Notes: generated from the sequence alone by a model not told the origin. DNA of 64,000 nt from Desulfuromonas versatilis (GCF_019704135.1 NZ_AP024355.1:2846001-2910000), one strand, 5' to 3'; shown: positions 32,294 to 40,516, counted from the stretch's first letter. Made by a program: numbers and translations.

Positions 32294-32338
32294 GATTCGG
32301 CTGATCCGTCGGATCGGACCGATCGGTCGGATCCGTCG
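32294..32338. repeat. Degenerate tandem 9-mer with regular GATC sites
   Basis: Five 9-bp units (GATTCGGCT, GATCCGTCG, GATCGGACC, GATCGGTCG, GATCCGTCG) lie in the roughly 100-bp gap between cysD and cysNC. Four GATC sites are spaced exactly 9 bp apart (32303, 32312, 32321, 32330), and the centre GACCGATCGGTC is a perfect palindrome. The origin looks like a minisatellite insertion. Confidence 0.7.
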
Positions 32339-32350
32339 CGACCCAAGCTC

Positions 32351-33256
32351 CTAGAAATAACCTTCCTGCTTCTTCTTCTCCATCGAGCCGCTCTGGTCGT
32401 GGTCGATGAGCCGGCCCTGGCGCTCGGAGGTGCGGGTGAGCAGCATCTCCTGGATGATCTCGGGCAGGGTGGCGGCGGTCGATTCGACGGCGCCGGTCAG
32501 CGGGTAGCAGCCCAGGGTGCGGAAGCGCACCGACTTCATCTGCACCTGCTCGCCGGGGCGCAGCTGCAGGCGCTCGTCGTCGACCATGATCAGCATCCCG
32601 TCGCGCTCCACCACCGGGCGCTGTTTGGCGTAGTAGAGCGGCACGATGGGGATGTTCTCCAGGTAGATGTACTGCCAGATGTCGAGCTCGGTCCAGTTGG
32701 AGAGCGGAAAGGCGCGGATGCTCTCGCCCTGGCGCACCTTGGCGTTGTAGATGTTCCACAGCTCGGGGCGCTGGCTCTTGGGGTCCCAGCGGTGGCTGGC
32801 GCTGCGGAAGGAGAAGATGCGCTCCTTGGCCCGCGACTTCTCCTCGTCGCGGCGGGCGCCGCCGAAGGCCGCGTCGAACTTGAACTTGTCCAGGGCCTGC
32901 TTGAGCGCTTCGGTCTTCATCACGTCGGTGTGCAGGGCCGAACCGTGGGAGAAGGGGCCGATCCCCTGGCGCACCCCCTCCTCGTTGACGTGCACCAGCA
33001 GCTCGAAGCCGCATTCGCGGGCCATCCGGTCGCGAAACTCGATCATCTCGCGGAACTTCCAGGTGGTATCGACGTGCAGCAGCGGAAACGGCAGCTTGGC
33101 CGGGTAGAAGGCCTTGCGCGCCAGATGCAGCATCACCGCCGAGTCCTTGCCGATGGAGTAGAGCATCACCGGCTTTTCGAACTCGGCGGCGACCTCGCGG
33201 ATAATGTGAATGCTCTCGGCCTCGAGCTGGCGCAGGTGGGTCATTTTTGGGGTCAT
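32351..33256 (-). CDS. cysD: Sulfate adenylyltransferase subunit 2
   Basis: Catalytic ATP sulfurylase subunit forming APS from sulfate and ATP, working with the CysN half of CysNC. The 301 residues contain the PP-loop [57 protein letters not shown] and [20 protein letters not shown]. The start at 33256 ([20 protein letters not shown]) has AAGGGA at good spacing. An ATG seven codons upstream lies against the big inverted repeat at 33278-33344 and is less likely. Confidence 0.94.
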   Translation of the reverse strand: MTPKMTHLRQLEAESIHIIREVAAEFEKPVMLYSIGKDSAVMLHLARKAFYPAKLPFPLLHVDTTWKFREMIEFRDRMARECGFELLVHVNEEGVRQGIGPFSHGSALHTDVMKTEALKQALDKFKFDAAFGGARRDEEKSRAKERIFSFRSASHRWDPKSQRPELWNIYNAKVRQGESIRAFPLSNWTELDIWQYIYLENIPIVPLYYAKQRPVVERDGMLIMVDDERLQLRPGEQVQMKSVRFRTLGCYPLTGAVESTAATLPEIIQEMLLTRTSERQGRLIDHDQSGSMEKKKQEGYF

Positions 33257-33277
33257 CGTTGTTGTCCCTTGTTTCAT

Positions 33278-33344
33278 CGTAGGGGCGAACCTGTGTGTTC
33301 GCCCTTGTTCGAAATGCGGGCGAACACACAGGTTCGCCCCTACG
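33278..33344. repeat. Perfect 27-bp inverted repeat (REP/MITE-like) inside the cys operon
   Basis: Left arm 33278-33304 and right arm 33318-33344 are perfect reverse complements of 27 bp, separated by 13 bp. The arm begins CGTAGGGGCGAACCTGTGTG. It fills most of the cysH-cysD gap and would form a very stable hairpin in the operon mRNA. The form recalls REP-type palindromes mobilised by RAYT transposases; a RAYT gene is present at 63125-63979. Confidence 0.85.
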
Positions 33345-33349
33345 GATGC

Positions 33350-34057
33350 TCAACGTTTATGTAATCCGCATTCCTTGTTCGCTGGATCTTCCCACCACCA
33401 GCGCCCGGCCCGGGGGTGCTCGCCAGGCTGGACGGCCCGGGTGCAGGGGGCGCAGCCGATGGAGGGGTAGCCCTGCTTGTGCAGGCGGTTGACCGGCAGG
33501 CGCTTCTGCTCGGCGTACTCCCGGACCTGCTTTTCGCTCCACTCGAGCAGGGGGTTGATCTTCACGATGCCGCCGTTGGCCTGGTCGATCTCGATGGCGC
33601 GCAGGTCGCTGCGGGTCACACTCTGCTCGCGGCGCAGGCCGGTGATCCAGCCGGCAAGCCCCTGCAGGGCCCGGCCCAGGGGCTCGACCTTGCGGATGCG
33701 GCAGCACTCGTGGCGATTCTCGAGGCTCTCGCGGAAGGAGAACAGCCCCTTCTCCCGCTCCAGCTTTTCCACCGCCTCGCGCTGGGGGAAGTACCAGTCG
33801 ATGCGGATGCCGTAGCGCTCGGAAACCGCCTCGGCCACCTCGTAAGTCTCTTCGTTGAGCCGGCCGGTGTCGAGGGCGAACACCCGGACCTCGGGGGCGA
33901 TTTGGCGCAGCAGGTCGATGATCACCACGTCCTCGACGGAGAACGAGCAGGCCAGGGCCACAGGGCCGCCGGCGGCGGCGACGCCCGCGCGCAGGATCTG
34001 CTCGGCGCCGGCGTCGGCAGACAGTTGGGGAAGGGTTGCAACGTGCTCTTGGCTCAT
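33350..34057 (-). CDS. cysH: Phosphoadenylyl/adenylyl-sulfate reductase
   Basis: Reduces APS or PAPS to sulfite. In 235 residues it has ALACSFSVEDVVIIDLLRQI, VFALDTGRLNEETYE, a Cys-Cys pair in HECCRIRKVEPL near 132 and CAPCTR near 212, ending ECGLHKR. The CC and CxxC motifs are those that bind a [4Fe-4S] cluster, which points to the APS-reducing type. This is notable because the operon also encodes an APS kinase domain. It lies between the permease (21 bp upstream) and the inverted repeat. Confidence 0.92.
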   Translation of the reverse strand: MSQEHVATLPQLSADAGAEQILRAGVAAAGGPVALACSFSVEDVVIIDLLRQIAPEVRVFALDTGRLNEETYEVAEAVSERYGIRIDWYFPQREAVEKLEREKGLFSFRESLENRHECCRIRKVEPLGRALQGLAGWITGLRREQSVTRSDLRAIEIDQANGGIVKINPLLEWSEKQVREYAEQKRLPVNRLHKQGYPSIGCAPCTRAVQPGEHPRAGRWWWEDPANKECGLHKR

Positions 34058-34078
34058 CGGTTCATTCCTTTTCTATCG

Positions 34079-35527
34079 TCAGATATGCAGGCCGAGCAGC
34101 GGCCAGACCAGCCAGGCCGATGCCAGAAACAACAACCAGGCGAGGGTCATGATGAGCGCGCCCGGCAGGACCATCTCGCGCATCTTGAGGACCCCGGAGG
34201 AGAAGACGATGGCGTTGGCCGGGGTGCCCATCGGCAGGCAGAATGCCAGCCCGGCCGGCAGGGCGATGGTCAGGGTCATCACCCGCGGGTCGATCCCCAT
34301 GCTCTGCTGCAGGCTCATCCCCACCGGCATAAGGATGGCGATCACCGCCGCGTTGCTGATGCACTCGGTGAGCACCAGCGAAAGCAGGGAAAATGCCGCG
34401 ATGACCAGAAAGGGCCGATCCAGCCACCCCGCCAGCACGCTGTCCGCCAGCCATTTGGCGGCGCCGCTCTTCTCCAGGGCCGAGGCCAGGGTGATGGCGC
34501 CGCCGTACATCAGGATCACCCCCCAGTTGACGTACTCCTCGATGGTCTGCCAGGAGACCACGCGGAAAACGAACAGGGCGGCTACCGCGAAGATGCCGAT
34601 GCTGGCCAGCCCCAGCTTTTTGCCGAGAAACACCCAGGCGAGGATGGTCAGCACCATGATCAGGGCGACGATCTGCTCGTTGAAGCTCATCCGGCCCATC
34701 TCCAGGCGCTGGCGGCGCAGAAACAGGATGCCGCTCTCGACGCTGGCGATGTCCCGGGGAAACAGCTTGAGCAGCAGGACGAAACCGACCAGCAGCAGCG
34801 GGATGACGATCGGCAGGGCGGCCGCCATCCACTCGAAAAAGGTGAAATCGAGCCCCGTCGCCTCGCGCAGCATCCCCACCGCCAGCGGCGCCCGGGCGCC
34901 GCCGAGGAAAGTAGCAATGCCGCCGATGACGCAGCCCCAGGCGATGGCCATGTAGAGCAGCTTGCCGAAGCCGCTCTTTTCGGCGGGCAGGTCGAGGCTG
35001 CGCACGATCTCGACCACCACCGCGAACATCATCGCGGCCACCGCGTGCTCGCTCATGACGAAGGAGAGCAGCGCCGAAAGGGAGAACACCGTCAGCGCCA
35101 GCCGGGTCGGGGTGCTGCCGAAGCGCGCCAGCATCGCCCGGGCCAGGCGGGTGGAGAGCCCGCTGCCGGTCATCACCGCCGCCAGCACGAAGGCGCTGAG
35201 GATGAAAAAAACCGCCTCGTTGCCGAACAGGGCGTAGGTCTTTTTCGCCTCCATGATGCCGAGCACCGGGATGGCGGCCATCGCCAGCAGCGAGGTAACC
35301 GCCAGCGGCACCAGCCCCGACACCCAGAGCACCACGCAGACCCCGAACACGATCAGCGAGTGGTACCCCTGGTGGGAGAGCCCCGCCGGGGGAGCGAAGC
35401 AGAACAGCACCCCGCCCACCACCAGCAGGGCGGCGATGACCTGGTAGCGCAGGGTCCGGTCGGCCAGGATGCGCCACAGCGGCCGCCGGTCGATCTTCAG
35501 CGGCTTGTCGAAAACCACCGGCTCCAT
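34079..35527 (-). CDS. DASS/SLC13-family sulfate or dicarboxylate permease
   Basis: A 482-residue membrane protein of the divalent anion:sodium symporter family, with about 12 hydrophobic segments. Typical parts are LWVSGLVPLAVTSLLAMAAI near 70-90, LTECISNAAVIAILMPVGMS (the SNT-type substrate loop) near 385, and ALPAGLAFCLPMGTPANAIV near 420. Its position directly upstream of cysH suggests sulfate as the substrate. The ATG at 35527 overlaps the upstream gene (TGATG); a GTG one codon earlier is an alternative. Confidence 0.85.
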   Translation of the reverse strand: MEPVVFDKPLKIDRRPLWRILADRTLRYQVIAALLVVGGVLFCFAPPAGLSHQGYHSLIVFGVCVVLWVSGLVPLAVTSLLAMAAIPVLGIMEAKKTYALFGNEAVFFILSAFVLAAVMTGSGLSTRLARAMLARFGSTPTRLALTVFSLSALLSFVMSEHAVAAMMFAVVVEIVRSLDLPAEKSGFGKLLYMAIAWGCVIGGIATFLGGARAPLAVGMLREATGLDFTFFEWMAAALPIVIPLLLVGFVLLLKLFPRDIASVESGILFLRRQRLEMGRMSFNEQIVALIMVLTILAWVFLGKKLGLASIGIFAVAALFVFRVVSWQTIEEYVNWGVILMYGGAITLASALEKSGAAKWLADSVLAGWLDRPFLVIAAFSLLSLVLTECISNAAVIAILMPVGMSLQQSMGIDPRVMTLTIALPAGLAFCLPMGTPANAIVFSSGVLKMREMVLPGALIMTLAWLLFLASAWLVWPLLGLHI

Positions 35528-36309
35528 CACAGCCCCGCCGACTCGAAAGAGGCTTCGACTTCGCGTACCCGCAGCTGGCGCCGCAGGTCCGAGGCGGTGC
35601 GCAGCCGCGCATCGTCGACCTTGTCGAGCAACGCCCCCAGCCCCCGTGGGCGCGGCGGGGTCACCAGGGGGGTGGCCAACTCGATCAGCGGCCGCAGCGG
35701 CTTGAGGGCAACCCGGTACTTCCGCCAGCAGCGGGCCAGGCCCTGAAAGGCATCGTGCAAATCCGCTTCGCTCGCCTCCCCGCCGGTATCGTCCAGGCTG
35801 AGCATCGGCACCACCCCCCGCTCAGCCAAGGCATCGAGCCGCGGCAGGGAGCGAGGATGGGCCGCAAGGGAGCCCACCACCGACCAGCGGGGGAACACCG
35901 AGCAGGCATGCTCCAGGGCAGCCTCTCCAGCCAGGCTTGGCATCTGGCCCTCCGCTGGGATCTCCAGCAGATCGAGTCCGGCGGCATAGGCCCTGTCGAT
36001 CAAGCCATGGGCGGGCGGTGTTTCGAAACGCCCGAGGACGAAGCCGCGAAAGTTGCGCTTGATCTGCCGCACCAGCTCCTCGGCGCCGAGGTACGCCTCG
36101 TCATCGGAGAAATCGAACCAGAACAGGTCGACCGGGCACTGGCAATCACTCTCGAAAATCGTTTCCAGGGTCGGCCGGGTCGGCAGGTCGGCCCCCACGA
36201 AAAACACCTGATCCACGCGACGCAATTCCCCGGGCACGGCGGGAGTGACCGGCGCGGAGCGAAGTCGATAAATTTTCTGCGGATCCAGGTTCATAGTTGC
36301 CAGGCCCAT
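35527..36309 (-). CDS. Conserved-looking protein of unknown function, first gene of the cys operon
   Basis: I do not recognise this 260-residue protein. It is soluble, with no signal peptide, and its segments alternate strands and helices (VDQVFFVGADLPTRPTLETI, FRGFVLGRFETPP, AAGLDLLEIPAE, VVPMLSLDDTGGEASEAD). This reads like a TIM-barrel or radical-SAM-like fold without the CxxxCxxC motif. Its stop overlaps the permease start, so it is translated together with sulfate genes and may help sulfur metabolism. Codon use is like its neighbours. The start may be 36309 (MGLATMNLD) or 36294 (MNLDPQK); neither has a good Shine-Dalgarno. Confidence 0.7.
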   Translation of the reverse strand: MGLATMNLDPQKIYRLRSAPVTPAVPGELRRVDQVFFVGADLPTRPTLETIFESDCQCPVDLFWFDFSDDEAYLGAEELVRQIKRNFRGFVLGRFETPPAHGLIDRAYAAGLDLLEIPAEGQMPSLAGEAALEHACSVFPRWSVVGSLAAHPRSLPRLDALAERGVVPMLSLDDTGGEASEADLHDAFQGLARCWRKYRVALKPLRPLIELATPLVTPPRPRGLGALLDKVDDARLRTASDLRRQLRVREVEASFESAGL

Positions 36310-36368
36310 GGGGGCATCTCGAGCCCCGCAAATTTTCTTTAGTATGTCGTTCGGGTTTTATGTTGCAG

Positions 36369-36398
36369 AGCCTACCCTAAACCAGGCTGCACGGTCAA
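36369..36398 (-). promoter_or_regulatory. Candidate promoter of the sulfate assimilation operon
   Basis: On the minus strand TTGACC (36398-36393), 18 bp, then TAGGCT (36374-36369), within an AT-rich stretch 60-90 bp upstream of the first gene. The -35 is close to consensus and the -10 is weak, so it may need an activator. An AGCCT/AGGCT inverted repeat overlaps the spacer. Confidence 0.4.
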
Positions 36399-36601
36399 GA
36401 TTAAAAATTGTACCGGCCAATTTTTTGTTGATATTTTTACTGTATTTTATTTCGCGGTCTTTTGTACGGTGGATTCTCGTATTTTATAGAGCCACGTCCG
36501 CCTGCCCAATTGCAAGGCATGGCTGCCTGCTTTTTCATCACCAGGATAGGACCCTGCCCTTTCCAACCCACTCAAGCCATTGAAATCACATGGCAAGCCT
36601 G

Positions 36602-36618
36602 CTGGCACAAGACTTGTA
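36602..36618 (+). promoter_or_regulatory. Sigma-54 promoter of the ammonium transporter gene
   Basis: CTGGCACAAGACTTGTA matches the -24/-12 consensus YTGGCACGNNNNTTGCW at nearly every fixed position, with the invariant GG (36604-36605) and TG (36615-36616) and correct spacing. It lies about 70 bp upstream of the amt ATG. rpoN is encoded at 20585-22045. The surrounding 36310-36601 region is AT-rich and has no gene I can support. Confidence 0.85.
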
Positions 36619-36637
36619 AACCGGCAATCCTTTAATC

Positions 36638-36677
36638 CTGCGGCAACGGAGCCGCAGACCTATAGACGAGGAGGTCT
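36638..36677 (+). promoter_or_regulatory. Leader hairpins of amt, one covering part of the Shine-Dalgarno
   Basis: CTGCGGC (36638-36644) pairs with GCCGCAG (36651-36657). AGACCT (36656-36661) pairs with AGGTCT (36672-36677). The second stem includes part of the GAGGAGG ribosome binding site (36668-36674), and the two stems share two bases, so they compete. This may damp translation. Confidence 0.45.
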
Positions 36678-36684
36678 GAAGACA

Positions 36685-37899
36685 ATGGAGTCTGCCATCG
36701 ATTCCCTGCGCCATGGCGGGGACGTATTGTTTCTCATGCTCGGCGCGGTCATGGTGTTTGCCATGCATGCCGGGTTCGCCTTCCTGGAAGTGGGCACGGT
36801 CCGCAAAAAAAGCCAGGTCAACGCCTTCGTCAAGATCCTTTCCGACTGGTCCGTCTCCACGGTGGTCTATTTTCTGATCGGTTACCCCATTGCCTACGGG
36901 ACCAATTTCCTGCGCCCTGCCGGGGAATTGCTCGGCGCCGACATGGGGTATGAACTGGTCCGCTTCTTCTTCCTGCTCTGCTTCGCCGCCTGCATCCCCG
37001 CCATCATCTCCGGCGGCATCGCCGAACGGGCCCGCTTCTGGCCCCAGGTGCTGGCCGGCGCCATCTTTGCCGGCATCACCTACCCGCTGTTCGAATCGCT
37101 GATCTGGGGCCAGAACAGCGGCGGGCTGCAGGGCTTTTTCGAAAATACCTTCGGGGCCCCGTTTCACGATTTCGCCGGCAGCGTGGTGGTCCACTCCATG
37201 GGCGGATGGCTGGCCCTGCCCGCGGTGCTGTTTCTCGGCAACCGCCAGGGGCGTTTCGTGCGCGGCAAGAGCCACCCCATCCCGATCAGCAACATCCCCT
37301 TTCTGGCTCTCGGCAGCTGGATCCTGGCGGTCGGCTGGTTCGGCTTCAACGTGATGAGCGCCCAGAAACTCGAAGGGATCTCCGGGCTGGTGGCGGTCAA
37401 CTCGCTGCTGGCCATGGTCGGCGGGGTGCTGTTCGCCCTGGTGGCCAGCCGCAACGACCCGGGCTTCGTTCACAACGGCGCCCTGGCGGGGCTGATCGCC
37501 ATCTGCGCAGGCTCGGACCTGGTGCACCCCCTGGCGGCCTTTTTCATCGGCGGCCTGGGGGCCCTGATCTTCGTCTATGGCTTTCAGTGGGAGCAGGAGA
37601 AACTCAAGATCGACGACGTGCTCGGCGTCTGGCCCCTGCACGGCATCATCGGCACCTGGGGCGGCATCTCGGCGGGGATTTTCGGCAGCACCGCGCTCGG
37701 CGGCATGGGCGGGGTGTCCTTCGTCTCCCAGCTGGCCGGCAGCCTGATGGCCGTGGCCTACGCTTTGGCCACCGGGGCTCTCATCTACGGGGTGATTACC
37801 AAGACCATCGGCTTTCGCCTGGACGATGATCAGGAGTTCCGCGGTCCCGACCTCTCCATTCACAACATCCATTCCTACCCCGAGGATTACGTCCGCTGA
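36685..37899 (+). CDS. amt: Ammonium transporter (Amt family)
   Basis: An inner-membrane ammonium channel of 404 residues with 11 predicted membrane segments. Family features include HAGFAFLEVGTVRKKSQVNA near 28-47, IISGGIAERARFW near 110, FHDFAGSVVVHSMGGWLALP (pore His) near 165-180, and WPLHGIIGTWGGISAGIFG (second pore His) near 315. It lacks an N-terminal signal peptide. The start at 36685 has GAGGAGG upstream. Expression is probably under sigma-54/NtrC control. No PII gene (glnB/glnK) is adjacent, which is unusual for amt. Confidence 0.95.
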   Translation: MESAIDSLRHGGDVLFLMLGAVMVFAMHAGFAFLEVGTVRKKSQVNAFVKILSDWSVSTVVYFLIGYPIAYGTNFLRPAGELLGADMGYELVRFFFLLCFAACIPAIISGGIAERARFWPQVLAGAIFAGITYPLFESLIWGQNSGGLQGFFENTFGAPFHDFAGSVVVHSMGGWLALPAVLFLGNRQGRFVRGKSHPIPISNIPFLALGSWILAVGWFGFNVMSAQKLEGISGLVAVNSLLAMVGGVLFALVASRNDPGFVHNGALAGLIAICAGSDLVHPLAAFFIGGLGALIFVYGFQWEQEKLKIDDVLGVWPLHGIIGTWGGISAGIFGSTALGGMGGVSFVSQLAGSLMAVAYALATGALIYGVITKTIGFRLDDDQEFRGPDLSIHNIHSYPEDYVR

Positions 37900-37918
37900 C
37901 GCCTCCTGGGACCTGGAC

Positions 37919-37958
37919 AAAAAAACGGCCGCCCGGTTCTCCCGGACGGCCGTTTTTT
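37919..37958 (+). terminator. Intrinsic terminator of amt
   Basis: A GC-rich stem built on CGGCCG with CCGG extensions and a TTCT loop is preceded by A7 and followed by T6. It ends the amt transcript and may also serve minus-strand reads. Confidence 0.9.
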
Positions 37959-38026
37959 ATTGCGAAGAGCTCAGGTGTACGCCCGGCAAGGCGTGGGATC
38001 TCTGGTCTGTTCGGGTCCAGGCCGGC

Positions 38027-38338
38027 TCAGCCCTGCCGGCCTGGCTGCCGCGAGCAGCCGCAATCGGGACAATACCGCCATTCAGGCACCAGCAGAACCC
38101 CGCAGCCGCAGCGCAGCCGGCTTATTCTCCTGCGGGTACGGAGCTTGAGCGCCAGCAGCAGGCCTCCGGCTGCCAGGCTCAACCCGATCAGCCCGGTCCC
38201 GAAGGGGCCAAGGGTCATCAGGGTGCTGGTCGTGCAGCGCCCGCAGCAGAACGACCAGAGGTTGTAGCAGAATACCGTTCCGGCAGCCCCGAGGCCGGTG
38301 GCCAGGGCCGCGGCGCCGAACACCAACCCGCGCTTCAT
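38027..38338 (-). CDS. Small membrane protein with C-terminal zinc ribbon
   Basis: A 103-residue protein of unknown role. Two hydrophobic segments (residues about 5-23 and 43-65, the latter GTGLIGLSLAAGGLLLALKL) are followed by a zinc-ribbon-like C-terminus with CGCG and CPDCGC pairs. A further Cys cluster (FCCGRC) sits between the membrane segments. The ATG at 38338 overlaps the stop of the upstream zinc-ribbon gene (ATGA). It is the last gene of the ABC transporter operon at 38-41 kb and may bind metal at the membrane surface. Confidence 0.65.
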   Translation of the reverse strand: MKRGLVFGAAALATGLGAAGTVFCYNLWSFCCGRCTTSTLMTLGPFGTGLIGLSLAAGGLLLALKLRTRRRISRLRCGCGVLLVPEWRYCPDCGCSRQPGRQG

Positions 38339-38589
38339 GGCTTCGCCCCCTTGGCGGTGCCGCAATGGGGACAGAAGCGGTGCACCCGGGAGGTGCCCTG
38401 GCCGCAGCCGCCGCAGGGCTCCATGACCTGGGTCCGGCAGCGCGGGCAGATCAGCCAGTCGGCTTCCACGGTCCCCGAACATCCGGGGCACCGGCCTGCT
38501 GCCGGCGCGGGGACCTCCTGGGCCCGCTCGAGTTCGCCGAGGATGGCGTAGGCCAGAAAGGCCAGTATGACCAGAAAGACCAGAACCAA
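38335..38589 (-). CDS. Small membrane-anchored zinc-ribbon protein
   Basis: An 84-residue protein with one N-terminal membrane segment (VFLVILAFLAYAILGELE) and two CxxC-x(n)-CxxC zinc-ribbon modules (CPGC with CPRC, then CGGCG with CPHCG). It starts with TTG at 38589 behind GGGAGAG, and overlaps the next gene by 4 bp. Function is unknown. The context with an ABC ATPase, a permease and a DUF2318 protein suggests a metal-linked or assembly role. Confidence 0.65.
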   Translation of the reverse strand: MVLVFLVILAFLAYAILGELERAQEVPAPAAGRCPGCSGTVEADWLICPRCRTQVMEPCGGCGQGTSRVHRFCPHCGTAKGAKP

Positions 38590-38601
38590 GGCCCTCTCTC
38601 C

Positions 38602-39306
38602 CTATCCGGCAGCCTTCAGGGTTTCGGCGGCCGATTCGTCCTCGGCGACCCGCCCGTCGCGCAGCACCACGGTGCGATCGAAGTAACGACGATTCTCCGG
38701 GTTGTGGGTCACCATGATGATGGTCAGCCCCTCGTCGTTCAGTTCCCGAAACAGGGCCATGATCTCCTCGGCGGTGGCGGTATCGAGGCTGCCGGTCGGC
38801 TCGTCGGCCAGGATCAGCGGCGGTCGGTTGACCAGGGCGCGGGCGATGGCCACCCGCTCCTGCTCGCCGCCGGAGAGCTGGCTGGGCAGGTGCAGGGCGC
38901 GCTCGGCGAGGCCGACCCTTTTCAGCACCTCCAGGGCCCGGTCGCGTTTCTCGGCGGAAGGCATCTTCTTGACCGCCAATGGCAGCATGACGTTTTCCAC
39001 CGCGGTCAGGTACGGCACCAGGTTGAAGGACTGGAACACGAAGCCGAGGTACTCCCGCCGGAAATCGGCCAGTTTCTCCCCCCCCAGGGCGTACAGGTCG
39101 ATGCCGTCGATGACCAGCTTGCCCGAGGTGGGGTGCGCCAGGCCGCCGAGAATCGACAGGAAGGTGCTCTTGCCCGATCCCGAGGGGCCCATCACCCCGA
39201 GAAACGTCCCCTCGACGACGGCGAGATCCACCCCCTTGAGGGCCTCGACGCAGTCCGCCTCGCTGGTATAGTGCTTTTTCAGTCCCGTTATCTGAATAAA
39301 GGCCAT
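38602..39306 (-). CDS. ABC transporter ATPase (MacB/LolD family)
   Basis: A 234-residue ATPase with Walker [21 protein letters not shown] near 37-56, signature [20 protein letters not shown] near 133-152, Walker [21 protein letters not shown] and the H-loop [13 protein letters not shown]. This motif set, with the [10 protein letters not shown] phrase, belongs to the LolD/MacB/FtsE group that pairs with FtsX-type permeases. One such permease is encoded directly upstream. These systems move lipoproteins, peptides or metals rather than small nutrients. Confidence 0.9.
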   Translation of the reverse strand: MAFIQITGLKKHYTSEADCVEALKGVDLAVVEGTFLGVMGPSGSGKSTFLSILGGLAHPTSGKLVIDGIDLYALGGEKLADFRREYLGFVFQSFNLVPYLTAVENVMLPLAVKKMPSAEKRDRALEVLKRVGLAERALHLPSQLSGGEQERVAIARALVNRPPLILADEPTGSLDTATAEEIMALFRELNDEGLTIIMVTHNPENRRYFDRTVVLRDGRVAEDESAAETLKAAG

Positions 39307-39349
39307 AGTTTTTTTCCAATCACCAGTCACGAATTGCCAGTTACCGGTT

Positions 39350-40507
39350 TCAGAGTGCTCTAAGCGCCTCGTTGGGGTCCATGCGGCTGGCGTGCAGCGC
39401 CGGGTAGAACGAAGCCAGGGTACCGACCACCAGGGCCAGCAGGATCGACCCGGCGGCCAGTTCGGGGCTCCAGATCAGCATCGGATGCTCCTCGGCGAGA
39501 AACGGCAGGATCAGCCGGGTCGCGCCCATGCCGACGAAAAAGCCGAGCAGCCCGGCCAGCAGGCTGACCGAGGAGGCCTCCATGAGGATCAGCCCGATGA
39601 CGTGCCCGCGCCGGAAGCCGAGGGCGCGGAAGATGCCGATTTCGCGGGTGCGCTCGTTGACCGAACCCATCATGGTGACGAACACCACCAGGGCGCCGAT
39701 CAGGATCACCACCCCGGCCACGCCCAGCGAGAAGGTCTTGAACTGCTCCAGGGCGTGCATGCGGGTCTTGACCACCTGCTGGATGGCGCTGACCTTGGCC
39801 TCGGGCAGCGCCGTGGAGATCTGGTTGACCATGTCCTCGATCGGGCAGTCGCCGCACAGGGCCGCGACCTCAACCAGCGAAACCTTCCCCTGCTTGCCGA
39901 GCAGCCACTGGGCCGCGGGGAGCGAGACGATGAGCAGTTCGTCGTCCTGCGAGCCGGTCTCGCGCAAAATGCCGCTCACGGTGAACTCCTCGTCGCCCAG
40001 CTCCAGGGTGTCGCCCATGGCCAGGCCGAGGCTGCGCGCCGCGGCGCTGCCGGCGACCAGCTCGTTGTCGTTGGCCAGGGGCCGGCCGTCCACCGACCAC
40101 CAGCGCTTGATGTGGAACTCTTTTTCGTAGTCCACCCCCATCACCAGGGCGCGCTTGTCCCCGATCGGCACGGCGCCGAGCACCTTGGGGGCCACCGCCG
40201 CCACGTTGCGGGCGTTGGGGATGCTGGCGATGCGCGCCAGGTCCTGCTCACGGATTTCCTGCTGGTCCACCGTCACCCCGCCCAGGGAGATGCCGCCGTA
40301 GGAGAGCGAGAGGCTGTCGCTATGGGGGGTGATGACGATGTTGGCGCCGAAGCTGTCGAGCTTGTGCTCGGCCTCCATGGTCAGCGAGCTGGTCAGGGAG
40401 AGCAGGGTCACCACCGTGGCGATGCCGATCAGCAGACCGGTCACCAAAAAGGCCATGCGGGCCTTGCGGCGGCGCAGGTTGTTGAAAGCGATATTACGCA
40501 GTCGCAT
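39350..40507 (-). CDS. ABC transporter permease (FtsX/MacB type)
   Basis: A 385-residue permease with one N-terminal membrane helix (ARMAFLVTGLLIGIATVVTL), a MacB-like periplasmic domain (about 45-255), and three C-terminal helices (LGVAGVVILIGALVVFVTMM, LILMEASSVSLLAGLLGFFV, LAAGSILLALVVGTLASFYP), ending with the family's ALHASRMDPNEALRAL motif. It pairs with the ATPase that follows. Its companions (DUF2318 protein, HMA protein) suggest an envelope metal function, as in Campylobacter-type iron loci with FtsX and DUF2318 genes. Confidence 0.88.
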   Translation of the reverse strand: MRLRNIAFNNLRRRKARMAFLVTGLLIGIATVVTLLSLTSSLTMEAEHKLDSFGANIVITPHSDSLSLSYGGISLGGVTVDQQEIREQDLARIASIPNARNVAAVAPKVLGAVPIGDKRALVMGVDYEKEFHIKRWWSVDGRPLANDNELVAGSAAARSLGLAMGDTLELGDEEFTVSGILRETGSQDDELLIVSLPAAQWLLGKQGKVSLVEVAALCGDCPIEDMVNQISTALPEAKVSAIQQVVKTRMHALEQFKTFSLGVAGVVILIGALVVFVTMMGSVNERTREIGIFRALGFRRGHVIGLILMEASSVSLLAGLLGFFVGMGATRLILPFLAEEHPMLIWSPELAAGSILLALVVGTLASFYPALHASRMDPNEALRAL

Positions 40508-40516
40508 GATCGATCC

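Noticed and set aside
33416-35746. Long plus-strand open frame opposite cysH and the permease
   Set aside because: The translation is a His/Gln/Asp-rich shadow typical of antisense frames; the minus-strand genes are well supported.
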